From Xestospongia muta (lineage: Eukaryota; Porifera; Demospongiae; Haplosclerida; Petrosiidae): DNA of 64,000 bases. The stretch is taken from positions 2,358,501 through 2,422,500 of the forward strand of contig OY848927.1 in the NCBI GenBank assembly GCA_963693285.1, read 5' to 3'. The notes beneath the pieces were generated by a model, which was not told where the DNA came from, ran no database searches, and saw only the letters and a program-made list of their open reading frames with translations. Positions 1 through 16,802 of this stretch are shown piece by piece (the first letter of the stretch is position 1; each line of letters starts with the position of its first letter). The position numbers and the translations under genes were made by a program.

Positions 1-3000
1 AAAATTATGTCACAAGTGCTAAAGTTTACTTTTATTCTTGACAGACTAAGATATCAAAGCTACACGTATCAATAAATACTGCACAAGGCAAACCCTGCAT
101 ACCTATGTATTCCTAGTTAATTTATGTAGCCAAAAAGTAACATTACTATAGGTTATAACTTAACAATATACTCAAGGACTGACTTTATCATAAGGGACTT
201 GTAGTAGATCTAGAATAACTTGAAGAGCTCCCATATTTCTCAACAGGCGTTGTTCAAAGCTACAGTCTTCTTCACTACACAATTCAGTGAGACTTACTAG
301 AATCTGGTGATGTATGTATTAACTATGTCAAAATGAAGTGATCTCATACCTTTTGTACTTGGTCGTACTTATTGGGACCATCCTTGGCGACTTGTTGTTC
401 TTCTACTCCTTCACTTGGCAACCGTTGAGAACGCTAAACAACAACATCAATAAGTTGTATCTGTTTAGATAATATTACTTGTTTTTTAAGAGTTTTTGTG
501 TCTTTTGTTATATGGCTTTGTGCTGCAGCTATAGAGGCCTCCATCTCAGCTTGAGGCCCAGCTCGACTTGATTTCCGTGCATGTTTCTGACAATTTTAAA
601 TAAAAAAATTATTAGTGAAAACTCTTGCTACAATACCAAATGAATAGGGCATGGATTGAAACTGCTGACTACATTCTCAAACACCAAAAATATGTATCGT
701 TAAATAAGTTATGCAATCTGCCATATTTCTAGTACCAACAATACAATAAGGAGAACAGCTAATTAATGTATATGTAAGGGAATTTTGAAAGACGTTTCTA
801 CACCATTTTTGTTATCCTACTTCATTAGCTCATTTAAATGTTAATTTAGTTGTGTGATCTGTGTATTAGTAAACTTAGAAACATTTTTCATTCCCTCTGC
901 AGAAACTTCAGTTTTCTTTGGTAACAAATGTAGGCAAGCAAACTAAATACTAGTAATACAAAGTTAGATCACACAGAAATGACAATAGTTTACAAGACAA
1001 CAAGTGAATAAGTTGATCTACTTACTCGTTCAAATCCATCTTCTTTTTGTACCCATAGTTCAGCTTCATCAACCAAACCTTTTAATTTCTCAAGGTTGCT
1101 ACGAATACGTTGATAATTGTCTTTTTCTTTCTTAGAAACTAAAAGTTGAACCTATAGCATACAAAGATCATACAAGAGAAAGACAATTGAGAGTACCTGG
1201 GTAAAGCCTTTGACCATCTCTTGTCTTTGAGTGAAGTGACGAATCAATAACTTGAGAGCTTGAGATGATAATGCTGCATCTTTAGCCATCGAGATTTGAA
1301 GGAGAACTCGCAGCAACTGTTTGCCCTGATAATCATCTAAATCCATCTTAAAATTCTCCCTAATAATATTATTTTAAAAGGTTTATGTTTAATCCACAGT
1401 AAATTATAGTAGACACACCTGCCATGAAAAATCTTATCAAACTGGTTTAGAATTCTATTTAGATCAATTACAGCAGGGTCAGGGGGCTGACCATCTGAAT
1501 CAATCAAGCTGGAGAACTCCTTCTTGAAGATTACCAGAAGATTAGTAATACGTAGATCAAGTCTGACATCCATAATGAAGTCGAGTATTTCAAGTATTTT
1601 ACTCTTTGTTTTCATCACATAAGGATCAGATCTTTCATGTGAGTCCTACAGTGTAGCAAAAGATATGATCATTGAAGAAAGGTACTTAGTTATTAATGTG
1701 GGAACAGCATATTGCTATTCTAAATATTTTTTTAGAAACAAATAGACCAATGTGGCAAGAACTTATAAGATTAGAATGATTTTTTACAAAATGTGGTTTA
1801 TATTAATAATTTATTCACTTTATGAGAATCATCCTCATCGTGAGACTCTGATCGAGGAAAAAAATGAGCAGCAGATGTACCCACTAAAGTGTTAAGAACT
1901 CCACCTGAAGGGGACACTCCTACAATAATAAATGAAATCATATTTACATCAAGAATGTAGACAATATAATAATAGCTATTTACCTGGAATATTTAACTGA
2001 TGATGAATGGGTGTGGCCTCTCTGTTGTCTAATCCATCCAATAAAAAGTAAGTGAGCGAGAGAAGTTTAGTGAAGTCATAAAAACCAAAATACACCATCA
2101 TTCTAGCCAGACAAACAACCTAAGCAAGAAATGGTTTGTTGATTACAAGACTGTTGTGTCCATGAAGGTATCTACTAAATCTATTTTATAAATATTTACT
2201 TCATAAGTGAGAACATTTTGCTCTTTGTCGTCTAGATTCCACACACGTTGGTCATGGAGGTATTGTTCTACAAACTCTGTTGTTGCTCTCAAAATAGACT
2301 CCTCATTGTGCTGTTGCTGAAAAAGGGAACGACGTTGTGAGACATCACTATAAAATTAAAAAGCCAATGTTATTAATAGCTCAATCTAGAAGCTTACTGA
2401 TATTCTAGTGATGAGGAATCTTCAAATGAAGTATCATCAACTTTGTCACCAACACTAAAAATGTGGTCATTGAATATGATAGCAACATACACACAAAATA
2501 GTACAAAGAATTATACAATAATTTTAATAATTACATGATTCAAATTAATATTCCTATTCAGTAAACTACACCCATAAGCCTTACGAAAACCTTGAACTCA
2601 CTTTTCTTTCCAAGGCCAATAATCATGTTCTACAACAACTTCTGGTATATGGTCCCAAAGCCTTGAATATTCAACAGGATTGACGACTTCTTGTGGGGTG
2701 GTATCTAAGTATACACAGTACATGATACGACAGAATGCAGCCCTTAAACTAAATGTGAGATTGACATCTTCCATGCATCTAATAGAAAATCTGTGTCATA
2801 CAATACAACACAATAAACTGATAGTACTTTAAGACTAGATGAATAGGTAACTGCTTCTTGATCTCACTAATTCCAAGATACTGGCGATAAAAAAACATTT
2901 TTGAGAATAAATCCAGTTGAGCTCGAAAATACTCTAATATTTTGCGATATTTCTCATCTCCATTAGCAGCATATGATGCAATATCCTGTAATGACATATC

Positions 3001-6000
3001 ATCAGAGCCACTGTCATCAGTCCATGTTAGCACTATCTCTCTATCAGTCATGCTAAAGGAAATAAATTATAAAAGAATTTGTTATTAAAATACAATTGGA
3101 TATTGCTAATTTTTATCTTAAACTGACTCCAATGATAAAATGTTTTATAAGACAAACTACTCAATTGATTAGGTAATTAATAATATTGCTGATCTACTAA
3201 TCAAGTACACTTTATTATCTATTATATATACCATGTATATTGTGTTAATAATAACAATAGGCTACCTGAGTTTCATTAAGATATCAGAATATTGTTCATC
3301 AAGGACCACTTCACAAACCATTCCTTGTACCTTCTGAATAGCAACTCCTTTAGATACACAGAGATCACCCAGGTAGGTCAAGAACCTACACTCAACAGAA
3401 AATTATACCAATTGATGCAAAAGTCCATAAAATCTAAATTTTGATACTCTAATTTCAAAAGTGAATAATTACTTTATGGTAATATCCGTGAAATACCTCT
3501 ATAAATTCACCTTTATAATAGTTATTTTATAACAGTACTATAATTTTGGCAAATTCCCTAATTTTGACAAGCAAGCAAGTCCCCGCAGTATATGCAAGCT
3601 CAAGAATATCAGACTGTCATATCTAAAATTCAAACTAAAGCAACCTACAGAAATCTAATTGCCAAATTTGTAGACCATTTTACAGTATGTTTTACTTGGG
3701 ATCCCGACTCTTCTTCAAAAGACTGACAAAAGTCTCAATCTCAGATTTCTTGATGTGTGTTTCTAACAATTTGACATTGTCATTTACAAGTGCTGCTAAT
3801 GTATCTTCAGCACGAATATTATAGCCAATTTGACTTTGCATTATCTGGAAAAACTTCTCAGCTATGTGCTCCTACAGAGTAAAACAATGTTCTTTACATA
3901 CATACAAAGTGCTAAGTCAATAAATAATACATCAGTGCTCTTAGCATATTATGAATAACAGACCTAAAATAATTTGTCACTACAATATCTAAGATATTAA
4001 AGCCATTTAACCTGGTTTTTCCTGTAATCTTTCTGTGATTGTTCAATTACTCGATAACATAGCTGATACATGTAGCGCAAATGGTCATATTTCTGGTCTC
4101 CAAGATCATCCATTTTAAAAAGCAATTCACCTTTCTTCTCAATAGGGAGAGGAACACTAAGAATACGAAATATCTGAAAAAAGTGGATAAACAATTAAAT
4201 CAAAAATGAACACCATACAGCTTTCAAAACATATTGTTCTCGAATCAATTTTTGTCTGTCCCGATCAGCTTTGCCTTCCACAGTCAGAGGGTTCATCTTC
4301 TCCCCAGTGTTCTCTTTCTTAATTGCAAAAAATACCAAATCTTCCAATAATCTGGTAATATATCTAGAAAAATATGGCACAAGTAACACAGTGTCTCTAC
4401 ACTTACTTCTTCTCAGTCGGTGGCAAGTGTTTACCACTTTCCATTATATCAGCTGCTTGAGATAAGGCTTTAGCTGAATCATTGGCAAAATCAAGGTCTC
4501 GTACTTCTTGAGGACTAACATGAACAATAGCAAAAGCTTCCTTGTCTTCTCTCATATTGGCTAATCCAAGCTATATGAATTAGCAAATGAAGTACAACCA
4601 TCTCAAAATTGAAATTCATACCTTAAACATAACAGGAGATTTAGTCACTTCTCTATCCATTAAAATAGTAGTAGCATGAACCCATGTCAAAGTTCTGGCA
4701 TGACGTAGACGTACATAAGAACTCCTATAATGAATGAAATGGTCCATGACCAACAAAAATAGATGGACAGTTGTTGTGCATGCCACTTATAATCAAAGGG
4801 TGTAAGTAGATATAATATGTTAAGAAACAGATTAAGAGGACAATTGAATTACTACTATATTCTCACATATATAGCTTACCTTGGTACCAGTCCATCGTGA
4901 GGTTGTATAGTGGTAGAGTCTAGTTCAAATAGAGTATAAATAGGCTCATCAGGTACATCTTCATCGGAACACAAATAATAGACAGGGTCTGACTCGGCAC
5001 CTCTCAGCTTTGAACGTATGGGATCTGGAGTTAGATCAGGGTCTTCACGAGCTGCCAAATAAGTATCAGTTGCCAAATGTTTAAATCTATAGAGGTAGTT
5101 CCAATGTCCAGCTCCACCACGACAAGGATCATGGTGGACAACTTCTACCTCCCAAAGAGCTTTAGAACTAGTAGCATCTGTTTTGGTAGCTCTACCAGAT
5201 TGTCGAAGAAATACTTGAAGCTCTTTGTTTAATGAATCACAAGTCAAAAACTTTTCCTGCTCAGCATGAAAAAGACGAACTACATCACCCTATGGAGATT
5301 CAAGATATGTGAATTATAAACATGTACACAATCTTTACCCCTCGAAGGATGTCATCTCTGTCTTCTTTGTGATCCATAAATAGCTGTATTTTCCAACTAG
5401 TATGAGAACCATCTGCATTCACAGATGAGTCTGCATTGACCTATAAAGAAGAGTATGACCCTGTTGTCACAATTATTATTACCTCTTTGCAGGTGTCATG
5501 ATCTGGTAAGTTCAATTTACTGACATGCAGTGGTTGATTAGCGTTAACAGGAGTCAGAACAACTTTGTCACCAATTATTACCTGGAAATAAAGTATACTC
5601 TCATTACTCTGTGTCATTTAGCAATACATCTATCAAATAATGTCATCTATACAAACTATTCTTTACAGATCATCTCACATTATCTCCTGATGCTCTCAAC
5701 TTATACAGAGGAGTCACTATGAACCAGGCATTCTAAATATAAAATATGACAGCAATACTCATTGATGATGGTATTGACTTACTTCTGATCCTTGAGAATC
5801 CAAACTAACTTTCATGGCTTTCTTTTCAACTTGAGCAGATGATCTTTTAGTTACAGTAAGAAATTTATTACTTTTAACATGAAGTAACTAAGGAAGAAAA
5901 TAGACCAATGTAAACATCACAAATCTATATTAGTAATTGTAATTGAAGAATGATATAAGAGAAGAGGAAGTTAACTCATACACATTACCTGTATCATTGT

Positions 6001-7309
6001 AGTACCATATTTCACTGACTGTCCCCACTGCTTCTCTGATTCAATACGAGATTGTCCTTTCTCTTGTTCAGCAGCAGTTTGTAGTTTACGAAGTATGACA
6101 ATGTCAGGCATGCTCTTGGTACTTTGAGTAGCTTTCTTAAACTGTTCCTGAGCTCCATAACGTTGCATAGGAAAGATCTTGAAAAGACAATCTAAAGAAA
6201 GAATAACTTGAGAGCAAAAATTGACCAGTATTTAACCTCTGAATTTGGTGGGTGGAGCTGATGGGGTGCCATCTCCTGGTCTAACAACCACACGATCATC
6301 CACCAAACTAGTTAGAGATATCAGATTACATGATATTATGTAATATTACATTGTATTGATGTATTGATGTTTTGTCTAATAGACACGATTGAACACCTGT
6401 ATACTCAACTAGTTTATGATTCCTTAACTACTCATGTTTCCCTCTTCATTTAATTCCTATTATGTCAGAATGACATCATCCAATAATAAGGTTGTTTACT
6501 CTGATCTTGTACATTAACAGATCGTTAATGTCAAGACTGTTTATATGAGAAGCATGTTTGTGTTTATCTGAAAATGTGACACCCTCATTACTCATAGAAC
6601 ATATACACTATGCACAAGTAATGAGGACAAATTGAATATGGACGTGATATGTGTTACTTTATTAAATTATTGCATTAACCTGGAAAGTATATCATAACAA
6701 AGAATTCAAAGAAGCAAGTCCAGAACTATACCAAGGCTAAATTAACCCCTAATACACCACAAACAAGAGAGGTCATCTTTATGTAAACTACTGATGTCAT
6801 AATACAATAATCTCAATGCCAACTCCAATTATCTAATTTGTAGTAGACACCAAACTGATAGTCATTTGAGAATAACAGGACACTAAAAGGCCATAAAGTC
6901 TTAACAAGATAATATATAATATATCCTACGCTTTGATGGATAAGATAATACAACTATGAATACATATAATCAATTGGTGAGATGATATCAATAATTATTA
7001 CAATTATTATAATATTATCTTCATCAAAAAAAAAGAAAATCAAAAGCACTTCGGCATAATATTAACATATGGGATCCACTTGCAACTTAGTCAGCTATTA
7101 GTACTGTTGCTTCCCCTTGGCCATTTTACACACACATTACTATTACATTACTCTGATTGAACGATGTCACGACACATTTCAATTGTGATGACTTACCCTA
7201 AAGTACTAATAAATCCACAGACATCACTTTCAGCATACAATGATATAGTATCCCCAATGTGGAGAAATGAAGCCGACGGTTGATGGTCAGGCTCAACTCG
7301 TAACGCCAT
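1..7309 (-). CDS. ITPR: Inositol 1,4,5-trisphosphate receptor, N-terminal part (cut by window edge)
   Basis: Ligand-gated ER Ca2+ release channel. The start (7309) opens with [20 protein letters not shown], like vertebrate ITPRs, then [13 protein letters not shown] (exon about 6225-6310). The trefoil/MIR region includes [20 protein letters not shown] and [14 protein letters not shown] (about 5000-5240). IP3-contact segments are recognisable: [17 protein letters not shown] keeps the R-x-x-G-R pattern (human RTTGR, with T to S), [12 protein letters not shown] keeps the R..K..R set, and DYRKNQ keeps the R-K pair. Downstream come the helical RIH-type segments ([38 protein letters not shown]). The visible exons match about residues 1-1150 of a roughly 2700-residue family, so the modulatory region and channel pore lie beyond the left edge. 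About 25 short exons with mostly 40-120 bp introns. No frameshift seen. Divergent from seryl-tRNA synthetase. Confidence 0.95.
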
Positions 7310-7501
7310 CTTCTTCTGTTAGACTACTGGAGAAATTTGTCTTCCTTCATCAGGACCTAATACATTTACAAACTGTCAAAGTGGTGCTGCTTTAATAACA
7401 TTCAGGAATGCAGGACGTGGTGAACACACCCTGAACGTGCACGTCATGATGAAGTTATGAACTTAATGAATTATAATAAACCACTGACTGGATTGGCCAC
7501 A
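7310..7501. promoter_or_regulatory. Putative bidirectional promoter, ITPR / SARS1
   Basis: Only about 190 bp separate the two divergent start codons, so both promoters and 5' UTRs must overlap here unless non-coding exons lie inside the neighbouring gene. A GCACGTCATGATGA stretch near 7439-7452 contains a CRE-like CACGTCA core. No TATA box is evident. The regulatory assignment is inferred from geometry only. Confidence 0.5.
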
Positions 7502-10701
<3,200 letters not shown>

Positions 10702-10769
10702 AGTATTAGGATTTATTGTAATTTGGTGGAAATTGTAATCATTCCAATTGTTAATTTCCTTATAATGTG

Positions 10770-10775
10770 AATAAA
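10770..10775 (+). terminator. Polyadenylation signal AATAAA of SARS1
   Basis: A canonical AATAAA hexamer about 70 nt after the seryl-tRNA synthetase stop, in the right place for 3' end formation. Confidence 0.7.
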
Positions 10776-11017
10776 GACAAGAACAGAAACTTTCTTATAT
10801 ACTGGATAATTACTAGTAGTGAGTCACCAACAAGTACATAATGTGTCTGTCTATATTACACTAACCACTTTAAGTTGCTTATAGGAATAACAAATATTGA
10901 ATTTGTAATTCATTGACTTACAAACCAAAATGGTGCATAAATAGTTTTAAATAATGAGCCATTACATGTAATCTGACAGAATATAATCTCGTGTTTTGTC
11001 AGCCAAAGCTCATACAA
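10776..11017. other. Convergent intergenic spacer SARS1 / PCCA
   Basis: About 240 bp between the SARS1 poly(A) signal and the PCCA stop on the opposite strand. Presumably 3' UTR of PCCA; nothing else is visible. Confidence 0.5.
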
Positions 11018-14000
11018 TTAACTATGAAATTCTAGAATCACATCATCCTCAGCTATACTATCACCTTCTTTGACATAAACAGACTTTATCTAAGAGAGAG
11101 TGTGTAAATATAAATCAAAAACAGAAAAATGGCACAGGCAGTGATTAACAATGTAACTGACTTTCCCAGTTAATGGAGCAAATAAAGGATTTTGCATCTT
11201 CATAGCTTCCAATGTTACAATAGTTGTTCCTTCTTCAACCTAGTGAATAAATTTTGTCAATCATTATGAGTGTTATCTAATTATTACATCATCTCCCTCT
11301 TGGCATATAATAGATTTAACTATACCAGGCATTGGTGCCCGTAGAATGTGAGCTAGTTTTTCCTAAGCAAAAGAGAGCAATCAATTAATGAATTAATTGA
11401 AGACAAAAGGCAGATAAATGATGGGTGGAGTACATCATGGTGGACAAATGACAAGGAAGGTAATATATTACCTGTGACTTTTGTGGTACATGTTTTGTTA
11501 ATTCAGCTTGTCTAGAATCATGTACTAACAATGAATACTAAATATAACAATAAACAGACAGTTCATACTGCACTGTCTAGGATACACTCACTTTATCTCC
11601 ATAAAGCCGCACATGTAGTAATTGACCATTTCTACCTTCAAACTAAACAAAGGTGATGATGATATTACCATTTATGGCAACTTATAACAATCATGGCTGA
11701 ATTCAAACCAGCTATAGTGACCTAGTGGCCATTTATAGAGACCAATTTCTAACTCACATGTATAATAACTTGTTTCTCTCCAATATCAGCATACATAATA
11801 GGCTCTCCTGATTGCCACAATGAAGATATTGTTAACTCCTTTCCATTGATGTTAACAGCGTAGCCACCACTAGGGTTAGTATCTACTGTGACTGGATAGG
11901 TTGAGTTTTGAAGGGTAACTGTTAACTGACATAAACCACTCTTGATGGAGACGGGGTGTTGTCTACAATAAAAACGTGTTATATATATTTGCTGAGTTGT
12001 AGATTAAGGACATTAACAAATTGTAAACATTAGTAGTAATAACCTATCTTGATTAAGGAACTGAGATGAATTCTGTTGTCTTCTCAAATACATTAGACAA
12101 GTTGCTGCAATGAGTTCCATTGTCTCATCTTCATTAAGTTGATGTCCTAGTATATAATATGACATGTCTTTACATGTAATAGTTTGTTTAATATACTAGT
12201 ATACCAAATTATATGTAAGTGTTCCTTACCTGGGAATCCATTAGGGTACACTTCTTTTATAAAGTTAGTGCTAATATCTCCTGATATAAATCGTGGGTGA
12301 GTAATAATATCTCTCAGTACAGGAATATTGTGAGTAACACCTGCAAGTATTATGTATACAAATTTACAGTATACTAAAATATTAATAATTCAATAATCAT
12401 GGGATGACATGTTACATATCAGAAATTAAATTATGTCTAAAAGGCTTGGCACGCTCAATGTGGGAGGCAGTAAAAATTGATATCATTAAATGATAAAGAT
12501 AAACCAAGGACACTATATACCTTTTATACAGTAGTTATCCAAAGCTTTAGCCATTGTTGCTAAAGCAGACTCTCTATCTGGACCATATGTAATTAACTTA
12601 AGGAGAAAGTGTTATGCAATAGATGGTTAACGTAAATTACCTTTGATATCATGGGATCATAAAACATACTGATTGTACTTCCTTCAACAATGCCTGTATC
12701 AACACGAACCTAGAGTTAATTGAGACATGGTCAAACAGGACACAAAATTTGAACCTATAACAATCCTAATAATTATTATGAGTTTATCCTGTAACAATTA
12801 CAATTGTATTATTGTAAAAAAATGTTTCCTAGGCAATATATGTTAAGAATCCCAAATAAAGCTATATACAGGTGCACAACTTAACACATTGATGTTCTAG
12901 AATGCTCTATACTATAAAGATTTTATGATTTACATTTTCTAATCCTGGTCTTCCAAGAGGCTCAATATACGTTGACAGATATCCAATTGAAGGAAGAAAT
13001 CGAACTGGATCTTCTGCATAAATCCTGGCTTCAAAAGCCCACCCATTAATGCCAATTTCATCTTGTGTGAATGGTAACTTAAATCCTAAAATGTAGAATA
13101 CTTCATAGCATAGATCATTATGTTAGTTAAATCCTGTATTATTAACTTAATAATTGATCTAAACATATCATGTTCATACAGATTGAGTGACTTATGGACA
13201 AAGCAAATACAAAACATACAATTAGCAATGATATTTAATTGAAACAAAATACAACACCTTAAATTTAATTTTAAACCCAGACTGTTCTTATTTGTTCTTC
13301 AACAAAGAAGAAAGTAAGAATGAAAATAAAGATATCATAGAGTTTTTCTCATTTCCAGATCACATCATAGTGGACAAGTTAGCACAATTATTATAGACAA
13401 GCTAGTAAGTATTCCATGAATGAATTTGCCAAACCACCTCCTCTGACTGGAAAATGATCATTCATAGTTATCATAATAACTTGTATGAAGTAGGCGTTTA
13501 TTGCTATACATTCAAAAATGCTTGTAAATGTGGAAGTCTACTCTTTTTTGTTTTTTTTTGGCTTTGGCAGTCTAGAATTACAATTCTATCAATGATTTTA
13601 TCTGATAACTGTGGAAAATGTCCTTTGGAAAATTTTTAATAATAAACGTACATTTGTATAATGTCATCAATACATCTGTTAGTGGATTACCTGCAGCAGA
13701 GTTAATCATTTCCTTGACTATATCAATCCCAGTGATACATTCTGTGATAGGGTGTTCTACTTGTAATCTTGTGTTCATCTCCAAAAAATAAAAGTTCTTT
13801 TGTGAATCAACCAAGAACTCAACAGTACCTAAAATATATTTGCTTTTAAAGGTTGTGTACACACACTTAACATGTGTTCTTGTCAAGATTTGTGTGTGAA
13901 CATAATCACTATTCTACTGTGTACCCAAGCATTAAATGAGAATGCACACATCACTAAATAGTTGACTGCATACTTTTTTCCATGCATAGTTTTGGAGAAG

Positions 14001-15786
14001 TATTTTAGACTACATTTCCATAATATACTCGTACCTGCAGAGCCATAGTTTACTGACTTGGCTAGTGCTACTGCCTGTTCTCCCATAGCACATCGTGTAG
14101 CAGGATCAAGGAAAGTGCTAAGAGAATGACATTAGATTATTTAAAAATAAATGAATGACTTACCTTGGTGCTTCTTCAATCACTTTCTGATTTCTCCTTT
14201 GAATGGAGCACTCTCTCTCATTTAAATAGACCTACAACATTAAAGATATCACTTGAAATTCTGAAGTTGTCATTAAGGGAGTATCCTTACTCACCACGTT
14301 GCCATGTTGATCTCCTAAAACCTATAGCACAAATTGAAGTGACATTGTCATAACTGTACCAATTAGTTATAAATATCAATATACCTGTATTTCAATGTGT
14401 CGAGGTTTATCAATAAACTTTTCAATCAATAATCTGTCATCATTCACAGCAGTCTTTGCTTCTTCTGTTGCCAAATGAAACCCTTCAATGACTTCTTTTT
14501 CATTCCAAGCTATCCTCATTCCCTTCCCACCGCCACCAGCTGTGGCTTTTAACATCACAGGATAACCTAGTATATAGTAATATACATATATAAACTGAGT
14601 AATACCAATAATTATCTAAGTATATACAGCTCTATTAAATGAAATAGTGAAGAACATGATTCCTTTATTAGAGTCTTGACTTACCAATTTCTTGAGCTAA
14701 CTGCACAGCTACATCTGGAGTCTATGAAGAACTAATAAAATGTATAAAGCTATTAAATATACCTTGACTATGCCATCAAAACCAGGGATTGTATTCACTT
14801 TTGCATTTACTGCTGTTCTCTTGCTCTCTAGTTTATCTCCCATCACATGAATAGCATGAGTGTTTGGACCAATAAATGCAACACCACGATTAGAAAGTTC
14901 TTCAGCAAACTCTTTATTTTCTGACAGAAACCCATACCCTGGATGAACCTTGTATGAGCAATAAAATAGTGTACAATGAGCTTTGTGACAACCCACATGT
15001 TCAAATTACAACCTTTCCTACTCTACACTAATGGATCATATCGATACCAGAGTATATTATTAGCAGCTATCCCTAGAATTATATTTATAATGTCTTACTG
15101 CTTGAGCGTCTGTGACCGAAACAGCATTCAAAATAGCATCCATTACAAGATAGCTCTCAGTAGCTAGGGGAGGACCGACACGAACAGCCTCATCAGCCAT
15201 ACGAACATGAAGCTGTATAGAACAAATAACATTAGATTACATTGAACAATAATACTCAACAACATTGCCAAGTTATAACTGGAAAAATGTCCTAAGATTA
15301 TTTAATGATGTAAATTATGTAATATTGAGACTGAAGTAGACACTGTAGTGAAGCTAAGAGCATTTTAATAAGACAATGTTATAACTTCAAATTGTCACAT
15401 CCACCATCATAATGTTTGCAATAAATTAATTTCAATAAATTCATTGGTTGTGATGTGTGTTGACTGTCAATTCATGCAAGTTAATTTTAGTTGTTACACA
15501 CGACAATAAAATAAAACAAATGAAAACAAACATATCAGTGTACATTAATTACATGTGGTCAAAGTAATCTAAGAATTGTCTGGCATGCAAAATGGGCCAG
15601 GTGAAAGTAAGATCAACAGTACTTACTGCCTGTGAATCAGCATCACTGTAAACAGCCACAGATTTTATTCCCATTTCTTTACATGTTCTAATAACCTAGA
15701 AAAGTATTCTTAATTATTGGTCAACTAATGAACTCACTCTACAAGCTATTTCTCCACGATTAGCTATCAAGATTTTCTCAAATGGC
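11018..15786 (-). CDS. PCCA: Propionyl-CoA carboxylase alpha chain, mitochondrial (5' exon not identified)
   Basis: Biotin-dependent carboxylase subunit that carboxylates the biotin used to convert propionyl-CoA to methylmalonyl-CoA in the mitochondrial matrix. The most N-terminal exon found (about 15738-15786) reads [16 protein letters not shown], the start of the biotin carboxylase domain. It begins in phase 0 after an AG acceptor, so a leader/transit-peptide exon must lie upstream. Next come [42 protein letters not shown] (a PCCA-type string), [13 protein letters not shown] (ATP-grasp Gly loop), [43 protein letters not shown] and [11 protein letters not shown]. The C-terminal biotinyl domain has [10 protein letters not shown] and the biotin site EAMKMQN (lysine at about 11196), then ends [24 protein letters not shown] is preferred over MCCC1 or pyruvate carboxylase because of these strings and the lack of a carboxyltransferase domain. 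Confidence 0.93.
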
Positions 15787-16802
15787 TACAGAATAGAAAA
15801 AATTAATGTATAATGTACAATGTATAATGTATAATATATAATGTATTATATATAATGTGTAATCAATAATGTTGGATTGTAAACAAGCATAGGGAGCATA
15901 AACACTATTTGGGACCATGTTTCACTATCTGATTAATAAGAGATTTTGGCAGAATGACACTGAAGAAAAAGAAGAGGAATTTCCAAATATTCAGTTAAAT
16001 GATTACCTATATTCTGTTCTTTATCTGTATGTTTGACTCCTACCTGGATTATATAGGTAGCTTAGCCATCTCATTTTATAACAAAGCCAAAGAAAGTTGG
16101 AGAAAGAATTAAAGAAAACCTATTTTCACTGTAATGCATGCAATACATGCACTCTTCAATCTCATTACATGAACAGGCATTGATCCCAAAAGGTTTGTGT
16201 TCACTCACTCCATTGTAACAATCATGGAATTGCAGAATCTCAAAACATTAATTTGCTATTAGTGAAATTGTCGGCATTCACCTTATCACAAAATGTAAGA
16301 AGTATCAGAGGTAATTTCGAGAAGTTATTGGCAAGCACAATAGAACTGGTGGCATCCCAACTAACCTAAGCATCATGGCTATATAAATTTGTGTATAATG
16401 TGGGCCCATCTATCGCTGGCTCATTTTTAATCTTTTTAATCCTTACTGTAGTCACATGTTTAACTTGGGGCTACTTACTGGGCATTGGACATTTTCAACC
16501 CAATTTCCAAATTTTAATGGTTTCATAAGAAGTACAAGATATAATTATATCACTTTTAGAAAGGGTCACTATCTCAGTGACATAACCCAAACAAGACAAA
16601 CCTTTGATTGACCATGTGTATAGCCTCTTCTGATAATAGCAGATAATTTGTGATAGTTCACTAACGGTCTGTGCAGTATTGGGAGACACCTCAACATGAC
16701 GAACTTTACTTATGTTGACCACACCCACCTAATCTTCACCTTCGAATCAAAAATTAATTATTGTCAGCAATAGATCATAATAATTAAAATAATAGCCATT
16801 AT
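15787..16802. other. Spacer between PCCA and the dehydrogenase, should contain the PCCA first exon
   Basis: About 1 kb on the minus strand between the dehydrogenase stop and the first recognised PCCA exon. It must hold the PCCA promoter, 5' UTR and transit-peptide exon, but I could not pick a start with confidence. A degenerate TATAATG-type tandem repeat sits at about 15805-15860. A 77-codon minus-strand frame at 16495-16728 is present but unrecognised. Confidence 0.5.
15805..15860. repeat. Short TATAATG-type tandem repeat
   Basis: Runs of TGTATAATG and TATAATG units repeated imperfectly about seven times in the upstream region or first intron of PCCA. Confidence 0.6.

Noticed and set aside
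7457..7501. Upstream in-frame ATG for seryl-tRNA synthetase
   Set aside because: Adds 15 residues not seen in the family; the 7502 ATG matches the conserved N-terminus.
16495..16728. 77-codon minus-strand frame ending ETIKIWKLG, faintly like a WD40 strand
   Set aside because: One short WD-like string without a GH dipeptide or flanking repeats is not enough, and no splice partner was found. It might still prove to be PCCA 5' sequence.
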